Assembly (NCBI GenBank): GCA_948665105.1
Contig: CAPNGW010000042.1
Span: forward strand, 1 to 11,761
Reading direction: 5' to 3'
Source of the DNA: an uncultured Lachnospiraceae bacterium
GTDB taxonomy: Bacteria > Bacillota > Clostridia > Lachnospirales > Lachnospiraceae
DNA length: 11,761 nt
Part shown: positions 1 to 6,670 of the stretch, one piece after another
How positions within the stretch are numbered: the first letter of the stretch is position 1
How the letters are laid out: each line of letters begins with the position of its first letter
Notes under the pieces: generated by a model
Seen by the model: only the letters and a program-made list of their open reading frames with translations
Told to the model about the DNA's origin: nothing
The model's database searches: none
Position numbers and translations under genes: made by a program

Positions 1-148
1 GCACCTGGTCAATACCTGCCGTGGGACCGGGCGCAATCCCCGCATCATCCAGGCATAGCAGAGCCGCTTCCTCCAATAATGCCAGAAAATCCTGACTGGC
101 CCTTCCGAATTTTGTATGGCCGATTCCTACAATACCTACTTGTCTCAA
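1..148 (-). CDS. Thiolase-family protein, N-terminal fragment (runs off the left edge)
   Basis: The first 49 codons of a gene on the minus strand read without a stop to the window edge. The protein begins MRQVGIVGIGHTKFGR, followed by a helix rich in Leu, Ala and Glu and then DDAGI. This is the N-terminal signature of the SCP-x/archaeal-type thiolases (acetyl-CoA acetyltransferase-like proteins), whose first strand reads V(A/G)I(V/I)G(V/I)G.T.FG. The start is a TTG at 148-146, eight bases after a strong GAGGAGG ribosome binding site. The nearby ATG and GTG lie in other frames and meet stops within one or two codons. The gene begins 17 bases after the helicase stop and is probably co-transcribed with it. 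The active-site Cys and His regions lie outside the window, so catalytic competence and substrate are unknown. The family call is from a short N-terminus only. Confidence 0.72.
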   Translation of the reverse strand, partial: MRQVGIVGIGHTKFGRASQDFLALLEEAALLCLDDAGIAPGPTAGIDQV

Positions 149-156
149 ATCACATT

Positions 157-163
157 CCTCCTC
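157..163 (-). promoter_or_regulatory. Ribosome binding site of the TTG-start thiolase gene
   Basis: The minus strand reads GAGGAGG here, with eight bases to the TTG start at 148. It lies in the short gap after the helicase stop codon (166-168). It is the main evidence that the TTG is a true start. Confidence 0.75.
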
Positions 164-165
164 AT

Positions 166-2289
166 TTACCGCAGCAGCCCGGTCAGCTCCCCGTCATACA
201 CAATATGAAGCTCATGCAACGCCCGGGTGATGGCCACATACAAAAGCTTGGCATCTCCCTGGCTCTCGCTGTAAGCCTGGGCATCAGGGTTCCACAAAAT
301 CACACCGTCAAATTCCAGCCCCTTGGTGAGCTCAATGGGCAGCACCATAAGTCCCTGATGAAATCCGTCCTCTCCTTCCGTTCTGTTGTACGGTAAGATT
401 TCGTCCGAAGCCCTTTCCTCTCCCGGCCCCATAGGCTCTTTGGGGTCCTTCCATATCTTTCCTCTGCCCTCCTGTTTTAGACATGCCTCCAGTCTTTGCT
501 TCACTCTGTCCGCCTCCGCCTGATTCCGACAGATTACCGCAATGGTCTCATATCCTCGGCCCTGAATCTCTTTTATCATGGCCGCCACCCTCTCCGCCAT
601 GGCTTCTCCCTTGACAGCGCAAATCTCCACCGGCGCCCCATGGCGAATCACCGGCTGAATTTTATATTTTCCAAAGGAAGCCCGCTCCAGCACCCGCCCG
701 GCCACCTTTGAAATCTCAATGGTATTCCGGTAGCTTTTAGAAAGCACATGAAACCCGGTCCGCTCCCGGTCAAACACTCTGTCCGTCAAGGCCTCCCAGT
801 CGTTCATTCCCGTTTCAAAATGAATGTTCTGGGACACATCCCCCATAATGGTAAAATAGCACCCCTTCAGCACCTTATACATCACATAGTACACCGCCGC
901 CCCAAAGTCCTGGGCCTCGTCCACAATCACCTGTCCATACTCCTCATGGAACTGCTTTTGGGTCATTCGCCCCTGAATCAGCTTAAGGGCCGCCAAATCG
1001 TACACATCAAACCGCCCCTTCGCCGTATGGTCCACCGCGGACTCCGTGAAAATACCCTGCTCCTCCCCAAATTTCTTAAGGAAATCCTGGTACAGCCCCA
1101 CCAGGCTCTTATATTCTCCGGTCAGATTAAAATATCCCCGGTACTCCCTCTGCTTTTCCTTGCAAAAGTCCTTAGAGTCCTCTGAAACCAGAAATCCAAT
1201 CCGGCTTCGTATTCTTTCATTCAACAGCTTATAAAGCTGTGCCATGGAAGCGTCGGCGTTCTCCTTAAGGGTCTGCCCGATACTTTCCCTGGTCAAAATA
1301 ACCCCCAGGGCCTCATCCTCCACCTGCACATTTTTAAGAAGCTTCCGCCGAATATCTGTAAGATATCTATCCAGTGCCACCACAAAATCCAGCCTGCTCT
1401 TAAAGCTTTCTTCCGAGGGAAGCTCCGTCACCCGGTAGCTCTTCTTCCATTCCTTCCCCAAAAGCTCCCGGAAAAATGCATCCATTCGAAGCTGTCCCAC
1501 ATGGTACACATCCAATTCCGGCAATCCGCTGGTAATATAGTGAAGCAGCATATCGTTGCTTCCGATAATGCAAAATTCATCCGGACGAAACCGCTTGTCA
1601 TAGTTGTACAAAATATAGGAAATCCGATGCATGGCCACCGTGGTCTTCCCACTTCCTGCCACTCCCTGCACAATCAGATTCCCAAAAGGAGACTGCCTTA
1701 TAATCTCATTCTGCTCCTTCTGAATGGTTGAGATAATATCCCCCAGCACCGCATCCTTATTCTGGGACAGGTATTTCACCAGCAGTTCATCCGTAGCCGC
1801 CGTGTCATTGTCGTAATACCCAAGTAACTCCCCGTCTCCCACATCGAAGGTGCGCTTTAACCCCAGCTCCACCGAAATCTCACCAATCTCCGGCACCTGA
1901 TAGCTTCCCTCTCCCAGCTCATTTTCATAATACAGCGTGGACACCGGAGCCCGCCAGTCCACAATCACCACATCCGTCTTATCCCGGGATACTCCGTTTT
2001 TCCCAATATAGAGCTTCTCTCCCTGTCCGCTCTCCTTCTCCTGATAATCAATGCGTCCAAAATAAGGCTTCACAAAGGCCGCCCGGTTCTTCTTAAGCTG
2101 CCTTTCACTGTGCTCCTGAATATCCTTGCTGACAATCAGCTGATTATAAAGCTCCACATCCCCGGAGGCCACCGCCGCAAACAACGCTTCCATCTCCGCC
2201 TTCCCCAGCCGGGCCTTCTCCTCATAGACACTGATATTTTCCTTAATCAATTCCCGGCACTCTTCAAAATGCTTCCGCTCCTGCTCCAT
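166..2289 (-). CDS. helD: HelD-like superfamily 1 helicase (RNA polymerase-associated recycling ATPase)
   Basis: A 707-residue UvrD/PcrA-like superfamily 1 ATPase with the HelD layout. The first 75 or so residues are charged and helical, resembling the coiled-coil arm that HelD inserts into RNA polymerase. Next comes the HelD hallmark VVIVDWRAPVSTLYYE at 107-122. Walker A is GVAGSGKTT at 209-217, Walker B is VIVDEAQD at 454-461, motif III is GDVSQ at 483-487, motif IV is SYRN at 519-522, motif V is TKGLEFDG at 655-662, and motif VI is YVAITRA at 684-690. All key ATPase residues are present. Characterised Firmicute HelD proteins release RNA polymerase from DNA and help recycle it, so a cytoplasmic role on RNA polymerase is expected. 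At 707 residues it is somewhat shorter than the roughly 775 of Bacillus HelD. The ATG at 2289 is chosen over an upstream in-frame start at 2403 because AAAGGAGG sits eight bases before it. The longer reading would begin inside the upstream terminator and add an unrelated hydrophobic stretch. A thiolase gene follows 17 bases downstream. Confidence 0.9.
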   Translation of the reverse strand: MEQERKHFEECRELIKENISVYEEKARLGKAEMEALFAAVASGDVELYNQLIVSKDIQEHSERQLKKNRAAFVKPYFGRIDYQEKESGQGEKLYIGKNGVSRDKTDVVIVDWRAPVSTLYYENELGEGSYQVPEIGEISVELGLKRTFDVGDGELLGYYDNDTAATDELLVKYLSQNKDAVLGDIISTIQKEQNEIIRQSPFGNLIVQGVAGSGKTTVAMHRISYILYNYDKRFRPDEFCIIGSNDMLLHYITSGLPELDVYHVGQLRMDAFFRELLGKEWKKSYRVTELPSEESFKSRLDFVVALDRYLTDIRRKLLKNVQVEDEALGVILTRESIGQTLKENADASMAQLYKLLNERIRSRIGFLVSEDSKDFCKEKQREYRGYFNLTGEYKSLVGLYQDFLKKFGEEQGIFTESAVDHTAKGRFDVYDLAALKLIQGRMTQKQFHEEYGQVIVDEAQDFGAAVYYVMYKVLKGCYFTIMGDVSQNIHFETGMNDWEALTDRVFDRERTGFHVLSKSYRNTIEISKVAGRVLERASFGKYKIQPVIRHGAPVEICAVKGEAMAERVAAMIKEIQGRGYETIAVICRNQAEADRVKQRLEACLKQEGRGKIWKDPKEPMGPGEERASDEILPYNRTEGEDGFHQGLMVLPIELTKGLEFDGVILWNPDAQAYSESQGDAKLLYVAITRALHELHIVYDGELTGLLR

Positions 2290-2297
2290 CTGTCCAA

Positions 2298-2305
2298 CCT
2301 CCTTT
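2298..2305 (-). promoter_or_regulatory. Ribosome binding site fixing the helicase start
   Basis: AAAGGAGG on the minus strand, eight bases before the ATG at 2289. It decides between this start and the in-frame ATG at 2403, which lies within the preceding terminator hairpin. Confidence 0.85.
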
Positions 2306-2313
2306 GTTCTACC

Positions 2314-2342
2314 AGCATAGCAAAAAGCAAAAGAAAAGACTA
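2314..2342 (-). promoter_or_regulatory. Possible extended -10 promoter for the helicase gene
   Basis: The minus strand shows TGC directly before TATGCT (the -10 at 2319-2314), an extended -10 pattern. A weak -35, TAGTCT at 2342-2337, lies 17 bases upstream. A promoter is expected here because a strong terminator lies just upstream and the helicase start just downstream. The -35 matches the consensus at only three of six positions, so the exact call is tentative. Confidence 0.4.
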
Positions 2343-2383
2343 GACTTATGTTTTCGGTTGTGGTATGATGATAACTGTAGTAG

Positions 2384-2433
2384 TGCCTAAAAACAGGAAC
2401 CATGTTTAGAACATGTGTTCCTGTTTTTAGGCA
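2384..2433 (-). terminator. Strong rho-independent terminator, symmetric in both directions
   Basis: A perfect 17-base inverted repeat (arms 2384-2400 and 2417-2433) encloses an inner repeat, CATGTT/AACATG, around a three-base loop with one unpaired base. On the minus strand the core is CAGGAAC...GTTCCTG, flanked by five A on one side and five T on the other. It lies 18 bases after the histidine kinase stop and closes the ABC protein-regulator-kinase unit. The A/T symmetry means it could also stop transcription on the plus strand, though no plus-strand gene is seen. Confidence 0.88.
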
Positions 2434-2450
2434 TTAGGAAGCCTCGTTCC

Positions 2451-3425
2451 CTATAAAATTCCTACCGTCACTGTAACCTCCGTCCCCACATTCTGAATGC
2501 TCCGAACCGTAACGCCATGCTTTGGCCCATAAATCATCTTCACCCGGTCATTGATATTTATCAGCCCCACATTGGTGGAATTCCCGCTGACCAGCTCCAC
2601 CTGGCTGTCCGCAGCCATTCTTTGATTCAACGCCTTTAATTCTGACGTATTCATCCCCACGCCATCATCCGACACCACAATAAAGAGGGTATCCTCCGTG
2701 CGAAATCCCCTGATTATAATCCGTCCCTTCCCCCGCTTCATCTCAAGCCCATGCTTCAGGGCATTTTCCACCAGGGGCTGAATCAAAAGCTTCGGTATTT
2801 TCAGCTGCAGCAGGGATGCCTCTATCTGCGTGTCCATGGAAAAACGGTCCTGAAACCGTATCTTCTGAATCTTCATATACGCCTCCACATTGGCAAGCTC
2901 CTCCTGCAAATAAATCACGGAGCCCTTCTTGCTGATATTGAACCGGAAAATGTCAGCCAGGGCTTTGGTGGTCTCTGCAATTTCCAAGGCGCCACAGCAG
3001 ATGGCCTGTCCACGTATTGTCTCCAGGGTATTGTACAGAAAATGGGGATTGATTTGGTTCTGCAGGGCGTCAATCTCCGCCTGTTTCTTCATGATATTGG
3101 CGGTGGACTCCTTTTGAAGCAGAAGCTGGATGGTCTCCAAAAGGCCAAAGGAGCGCAGCTCCCCTTCCTCCTCCCAGTCCTCCTTGCTCTCCCTCTTTAA
3201 GACCTCAATCTTCTTTTCAATCTCTGCAATGGGCCCCAGTACCTGCCTCCCAAAGAAGAGCCCCTCCAGCAGAAAAATGCACATAAGTCCCAGGGCAGCC
3301 CAAAAGGGATACGCATACAAAATCATGCCCAGGCAGACCAGCTGCAGGGAGGCCATAAGAAACAGATGTATCAGCAATGTTTTTGATAAATTACGGCGAT
3401 ACGGTTTTTTGAATATTCCTTTCAT
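2451..3425 (-). CDS. Short YesM-type sensor histidine kinase without an extracellular sensor domain
   Basis: A 324-residue membrane histidine kinase of the YesM/LytS-like class. Two hydrophobic helices (about 16-37 and 40-58) are separated by only a few residues (YAYP), so almost nothing faces outside. A HAMP-like segment (about 58-105) and a helical linker follow. The His-kinase box is LQNQINPHFLYNTLE, with phosphoacceptor His128. The ATPase domain has the N box PLVENALKHG (217-226; Glu220, Asn221), the G1 box SDDGVGM (252-258) and a G2-like stretch STNVGLIN (283-290). Catalytic residues look intact. Typical YesM proteins are nearly 600 residues long with a large extracytoplasmic domain, which this one lacks. 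The ATG overlaps the stop of the response regulator gene (ATGA), so the two are translationally coupled and the regulator is the expected partner. The input signal is unknown. Because there is no outer domain, a membrane or cytoplasmic partner is likely, and the degenerate ABC protein encoded in the same unit is the obvious candidate (inference). Confidence 0.92.
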   Translation of the reverse strand: MKGIFKKPYRRNLSKTLLIHLFLMASLQLVCLGMILYAYPFWAALGLMCIFLLEGLFFGRQVLGPIAEIEKKIEVLKRESKEDWEEEGELRSFGLLETIQLLLQKESTANIMKKQAEIDALQNQINPHFLYNTLETIRGQAICCGALEIAETTKALADIFRFNISKKGSVIYLQEELANVEAYMKIQKIRFQDRFSMDTQIEASLLQLKIPKLLIQPLVENALKHGLEMKRGKGRIIIRGFRTEDTLFIVVSDDGVGMNTSELKALNQRMAADSQVELVSGNSTNVGLININDRVKMIYGPKHGVTVRSIQNVGTEVTVTVGIL

Positions 3426-5002
3426 TTTCCCACCATGAGCCTTCTGTATTCCCCTGCAGTAATTCCCACGTACTTTCTGAAAATTTTCGTGAAATGCTTG
3501 GTGTCATTGTAGCCCACCATGGCTGCAATCTCCGACTGTCTGTAATTGCTCTTTTTCAACAGCTCCTTGGCCCTCTCCATGCGAAGCTGGGTCAGGTACT
3601 CCTTGAAGGCGATGCCCTTTTCCTTCCGAAAAATTTCACTGAAATAGTTTGCATTCAGATGAACCATATCCGCGATATCTGTAAGGGCAATATTATTCAT
3701 GTAATTATTTTCAAGATACTCCGTCACCTTTACTACCACATTCTTTTCCTTCTGTTGCCGGGGATTTGCCTGGGCCTTTAACAGCACCCTCATCACTTCC
3801 AAGAAGCTTTCCTTGATTTGCTCCACACTGTCAGCAAAATCCAGGTTTTCCAGCTGCTCCCGGCATGTCTCCTGGGCATTTTCAGAGATTTCTGCCATAT
3901 TTTCCTTAAAGGTTTCCACAATGCGGTACACGCCCTTTGCAAATGCCGCCGGATTCCTGCCTGCCCGGTTCAGCAGCCATTCAAAAGCCTCCCGAATCAG
4001 CTTTAAGGCCTCCCCCTCATCCCCACCTTTTAAAACCTGTCTGACGCAGACCTCCAAATTCGGCTGCAACAGGGTAGCAGTATCCTTTCCGTAATGCACT
4101 AAAGCGTCAAAAAGATACAGCCGGTTACATCCAAAAAACAGGCGCATGTATTCCATATCCCTCACATTCCGGTACGCCTTTTGGATTTTAAAAATGTCTC
4201 CGAACTCATCTCCCACCAGAAACGTAATTCCCCCCTCCTTCTGCATCACATCCGCTGAAAGGCTTTGGATGCCCGAAAGTACAGCCTCACTTTTCTCTTC
4301 CCGGTAATTCAACACCAGAATAATCCTGCTTCTGTACAAAAAAGGAACAATTTCATGGCAGAGTATGGGAATCTGTTTCCCCCAAAGCTGCTTGCTGATA
4401 TCCGTAAACAGCTGCTTGGGTCCAACTTTTCCCGCAGCCGAAATACTCACCAGGCGATAGCAGCCCGCTTTAAAATTCAATTTCAATTCCTGGTTCAACT
4501 CCCAAAGGGTCCGCTTTCTGTCCTGGCTGCCCTCGAAGCAGTTTTTGAAGAACTGTTCCCGGAGCCGGTCTATGGTCTGCTCATATTCCTCATACACCTG
4601 GGTTTCCACCGCATGAGGCCGCCTTATGGCCTCCAGAATCCCCCCGGCCTTTATCATAATCTGCTTCAGCTCCTGGCCGTCAATGGGCTTTAACAAATAT
4701 CCGATGGCCCCATAGGTCAGCGCCGTCTTTGCATATTCAAAATCATTGTATCCGCTGATAACCACGCACAGGGTATCCGGCAATTCCATGGAAATTTCCT
4801 GAATAATCTGAAGCCCGGTCTTTCCTGGCATGCGAATGTCGGTAAGCACCAGCTGGGGGCGCTTCTTCCGAATCAGTTCCATGGCCTCCACTCCGTCGTG
4901 GCAGACATCCTCAATACAAAAGCCGTAATCCTCCCAGCAAATAATATTTTTTATCACCTCAGACACCCAGATTTCATCATCTATAATCATCACTCGATTC
5001 AC
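3422..5002 (-). CDS. YesN-type response regulator with AraC DNA-binding domain
   Basis: A 526-residue regulator, counting from the GTG at 5002. The receiver domain covers about 1-118, with the acidic pair Asp8-Asp9 (IIDDE), phosphoacceptor Asp55 (TDIRMPG), Ser83 (VISGYNDFEYA) and Lys105 (LLKPID). A long middle region of about 300 residues follows, as is common in YesN proteins, and has no recognised catalytic motif. The last 104 residues (423-526) form an AraC-type domain with two helix-turn-helix units (near 439-463 and 489-520, including AAMVGYNDTKHFTKIFRKY). The expected role is phosphorylation by the adjacent kinase and activation of transport or catabolic genes. An ATG at 5023 overlaps the stop of the ABC gene (ATGA), but GGAGG at 5014-5010 sits seven bases before the GTG and nothing convincing precedes the ATG. 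Family members also begin a few residues before RV.I.DDE. The longer start would add seven residues. The stop overlaps the kinase start. Confidence 0.93.
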   Translation of the reverse strand: MNRVMIIDDEIWVSEVIKNIICWEDYGFCIEDVCHDGVEAMELIRKKRPQLVLTDIRMPGKTGLQIIQEISMELPDTLCVVISGYNDFEYAKTALTYGAIGYLLKPIDGQELKQIMIKAGGILEAIRRPHAVETQVYEEYEQTIDRLREQFFKNCFEGSQDRKRTLWELNQELKLNFKAGCYRLVSISAAGKVGPKQLFTDISKQLWGKQIPILCHEIVPFLYRSRIILVLNYREEKSEAVLSGIQSLSADVMQKEGGITFLVGDEFGDIFKIQKAYRNVRDMEYMRLFFGCNRLYLFDALVHYGKDTATLLQPNLEVCVRQVLKGGDEGEALKLIREAFEWLLNRAGRNPAAFAKGVYRIVETFKENMAEISENAQETCREQLENLDFADSVEQIKESFLEVMRVLLKAQANPRQQKEKNVVVKVTEYLENNYMNNIALTDIADMVHLNANYFSEIFRKEKGIAFKEYLTQLRMERAKELLKKSNYRQSEIAAMVGYNDTKHFTKIFRKYVGITAGEYRRLMVGK

Positions 5003-5009
5003 TCTGGTC

Positions 5010-5014
5010 CCTCC
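5010..5014 (-). promoter_or_regulatory. Ribosome binding site favouring the GTG start of the response regulator
   Basis: GGAGG on the minus strand within a G-rich run, seven bases before the GTG at 5002. If the upstream ATG at 5023 were the start, this site would be coding sequence for Gly codons. Its spacing supports the GTG. Confidence 0.65.
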
Positions 5015-5019
5015 CCCTT

Positions 5020-6501
5020 TCATTGTGACTGGCCACTCATGCAGCTCACAATATTCTCATAATCAATCTCTTCCCCTTTAAGCTCCCCCAGGATTCCTTC
5101 CCTGCCCCAGAAAATAATCCGGTTACAAATGCCAAGTCCCCTCTCCACATTGGAAAAATTGAGAATCACACCACAGTTTTTCCGAATCTCATCCAGAATT
5201 TCATATAAATCCTGCATCCCTTCCTCATCCAGCCCCCTGGTGGCCTTATTTAAGATTAACACCCGGGGATTACTGATCATGCAGGATGCGATGGCCACCT
5301 TGGATACCGCACCAAAATTGAGCTCTGTCAGTTTGGTATGAATGTCATAATGAATGCCAAACTTTTCACAATATTCCTTTGCAATCATATTCTCATACTT
5401 TTTCTGTATCAGCCCATGTCTGCTGATTCTGTTTATAATACTTACGTTCAGATTCATTTTTATGGTTTCCGACAATTTTAACAGTACGCCCTGATGGTTG
5501 TCTCCACAGATTCGTATACGGCTTTTAATGGCATTTTTCGGACTTCGAAGGTCCACCAAGGCTCCGTCCACCCAGATTTCCCCCTGCCACTTTTTCCGGC
5601 TGCCGCTTAAGCATTCCAAAAATTCTGAGATGCCGTTGTGCTTAAAACCAATGAGCCCCACAATCTCTCCTCTTCGCAGGGTAAAGGAAACCTGCTTCAG
5701 CCCCTCCGTTGTCAAGTCCTGTACCTTAAGCACTTCTTCATAAATGTCCGCCCGCTTCCCGGATTGCCACTTGATTTCCTTCATGAAATTGGAGGCCACC
5801 TGTTGAATCTTGTCATCGGCAAAGGCCGCCCGCTCCATCTCATAGACGATGAGGCCCTTCTGAAGAAAAAGAAGCCGATGGGAAAAGGAAGCTGCCAGTC
5901 GGTGATTATGAGTCAGATAGACAATGGTGGTGCCCTGTGCCACCATATCCTTCAACAGTCGGACCATTTCCGGAATACTCCCATAGGAAATCAAGTCCAG
6001 CGCTCCGTCAATAATCAAAAGCTCCGGCTTCTGAATCAGCTCCCGCACCAGCATTACCATTCTTTTTTGAGCCGCGGACAGTTCAAATCCCTTCTGCTTC
6101 GCATGGATATTAAGGCCATATCTTTTAAGATACTCCTGGACCTTCTTACAGCTTCCTGACCAGTGAAAATAACAGCCTCTGTCTGGCTCCTGACCCATTA
6201 AAATATTCTCTGCCACAGTCATGTTTCCCAGAATTTTCTCTTCCTCCTGGATGTAGTGTATACACTTTTTCCGCGCTTCCCCCGGAGGCAGAACCTTTCC
6301 ATGGAAGAGCACCATACCGGAGTCCTCCTTCTGTTCTCCTGACAGAATCTTCCCAAGAACCGTTTTGCCCACACCGTTATTTCCCACTATACTTACAATT
6401 TCACCTGCAAACACGGAAAAGGAAACCTCCGACAAAATGGAATCCTGATTATAGCTAAAGCACAAATGGCTGACCCGCAATACTTCTTTTTTCACAGGCA
6501 T
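5020..6501 (-). CDS. Degenerate double-domain ABC ATPase of the sugar-importer (RbsA/MglA) type, no cognate permease
   Basis: A 493-residue protein with the two-cassette layout of CUT2 sugar importer ATPases. Cassette 1 keeps Walker A (GNNGVGKT, 40-47), Gln85 of the Q-loop and His198. Its signature is LSAAQ (141-145), and Walker B reads LLIIDGAL, so Gly166 replaces the catalytic Glu. In cassette 2 the Walker A site is GFKHNGIS (285-292), the signature is LNFGAVSK (394-401) where relatives have LSGGNQQK, and Walker B is LILNKATRGLD, with Asn418 and Lys419 replacing Asp-Glu. ATP may bind at cassette 1, but normal hydrolysis looks impaired at both sites. No permease or binding protein gene adjoins it. 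It is the first gene of a unit with a response regulator and a membrane kinase, which suggests a regulatory or signal-coupling role (inference). An in-frame GTG at 6564 lies upstream of the promoter and is rejected. The ATG at 6501 is only two bases after AGGAG, so a GTG at 6495, at eight bases, is a credible alternative start. Confidence 0.85.
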   Translation of the reverse strand: MPVKKEVLRVSHLCFSYNQDSILSEVSFSVFAGEIVSIVGNNGVGKTVLGKILSGEQKEDSGMVLFHGKVLPPGEARKKCIHYIQEEEKILGNMTVAENILMGQEPDRGCYFHWSGSCKKVQEYLKRYGLNIHAKQKGFELSAAQKRMVMLVRELIQKPELLIIDGALDLISYGSIPEMVRLLKDMVAQGTTIVYLTHNHRLAASFSHRLLFLQKGLIVYEMERAAFADDKIQQVASNFMKEIKWQSGKRADIYEEVLKVQDLTTEGLKQVSFTLRRGEIVGLIGFKHNGISEFLECLSGSRKKWQGEIWVDGALVDLRSPKNAIKSRIRICGDNHQGVLLKLSETIKMNLNVSIINRISRHGLIQKKYENMIAKEYCEKFGIHYDIHTKLTELNFGAVSKVAIASCMISNPRVLILNKATRGLDEEGMQDLYEILDEIRKNCGVILNFSNVERGLGICNRIIFWGREGILGELKGEEIDYENIVSCMSGQSQ

Positions 6502-6525
6502 CTCTCCTGTCCCTTTCTTTTCCCC

Positions 6526-6554
6526 ATTATATAGCTTTACTTTTGAAAAGACAA
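6526..6554 (-). promoter_or_regulatory. SigmaA-type promoter of the ABC protein-regulator-kinase unit
   Basis: On the minus strand, TTGTCT (6554-6549) and a perfect TATAAT (6531-6526) are separated by exactly 17 bases. Transcription should begin near 6519, leaving a leader of about 20 bases before the ATG at 6501. The site lies just downstream of the terminator of the preceding operon. Its position rules out the longer GTG start at 6564. Confidence 0.8.
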
Positions 6555-6579
6555 CCAGCCCCACAATCCCACATTTTCG

Positions 6580-6638
6580 AAAAAAAGCCGATAAGGGATG
6601 CCGTAAAACAGCCTTTTACAGCTATTTTACAGCATCCC
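6580..6638 (-). terminator. Hairpin terminator at the end of the importer operon
   Basis: Arms 6595-6608 and 6625-6638 form a 14-base stem with one G-U pair and a 16-base loop on the minus strand. A run of seven T (6586-6580) follows, but only eight bases beyond the stem, which is farther than usual. It lies 32 bases after the metallohydrolase stop and before the promoter of the next unit. It probably terminates or partly terminates the importer operon. Confidence 0.65.
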
Positions 6639-6670
6639 AGGGAACTATGCGTTTCGGAAGCTTCCAGCAC

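Noticed and set aside
748..1185. Plus-strand open frames within the helicase region, such as this one of 145 codons
   Set aside because: They are antisense shadows of helD, whose helicase motifs are all in place on the minus strand.
2290..2403. N-terminal extension of the helicase to an ATG at 2403
   Set aside because: The ATG is inside the terminator hairpin and has no ribosome binding site. AAAGGAGG marks the start at 2289.
5638..6159. Plus-strand open frame of 173 codons
   Set aside because: It is antisense to the intact double ABC gene and has no family features.
5020..6501. The ABC gene as a pseudogene
   Set aside because: The frame is intact over 493 codons, several nucleotide-binding residues are kept, the promoter is near consensus, and the stop overlaps the next gene. 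Altered function fits better than decay.
6656..6665. Ten-base palindrome GGAAGCTTCC between the metallohydrolase stop and its terminator
   Set aside because: It is short and isolated, with no second copy near a promoter, so there is no support for an operator.
6502..6670. Possible riboswitch or attenuator between the importer operon and the ABC-regulator-kinase unit
   Set aside because: The hairpin lies upstream of the promoter, so it cannot be in the leader of the next unit. The leader itself is only about 20 bases long.
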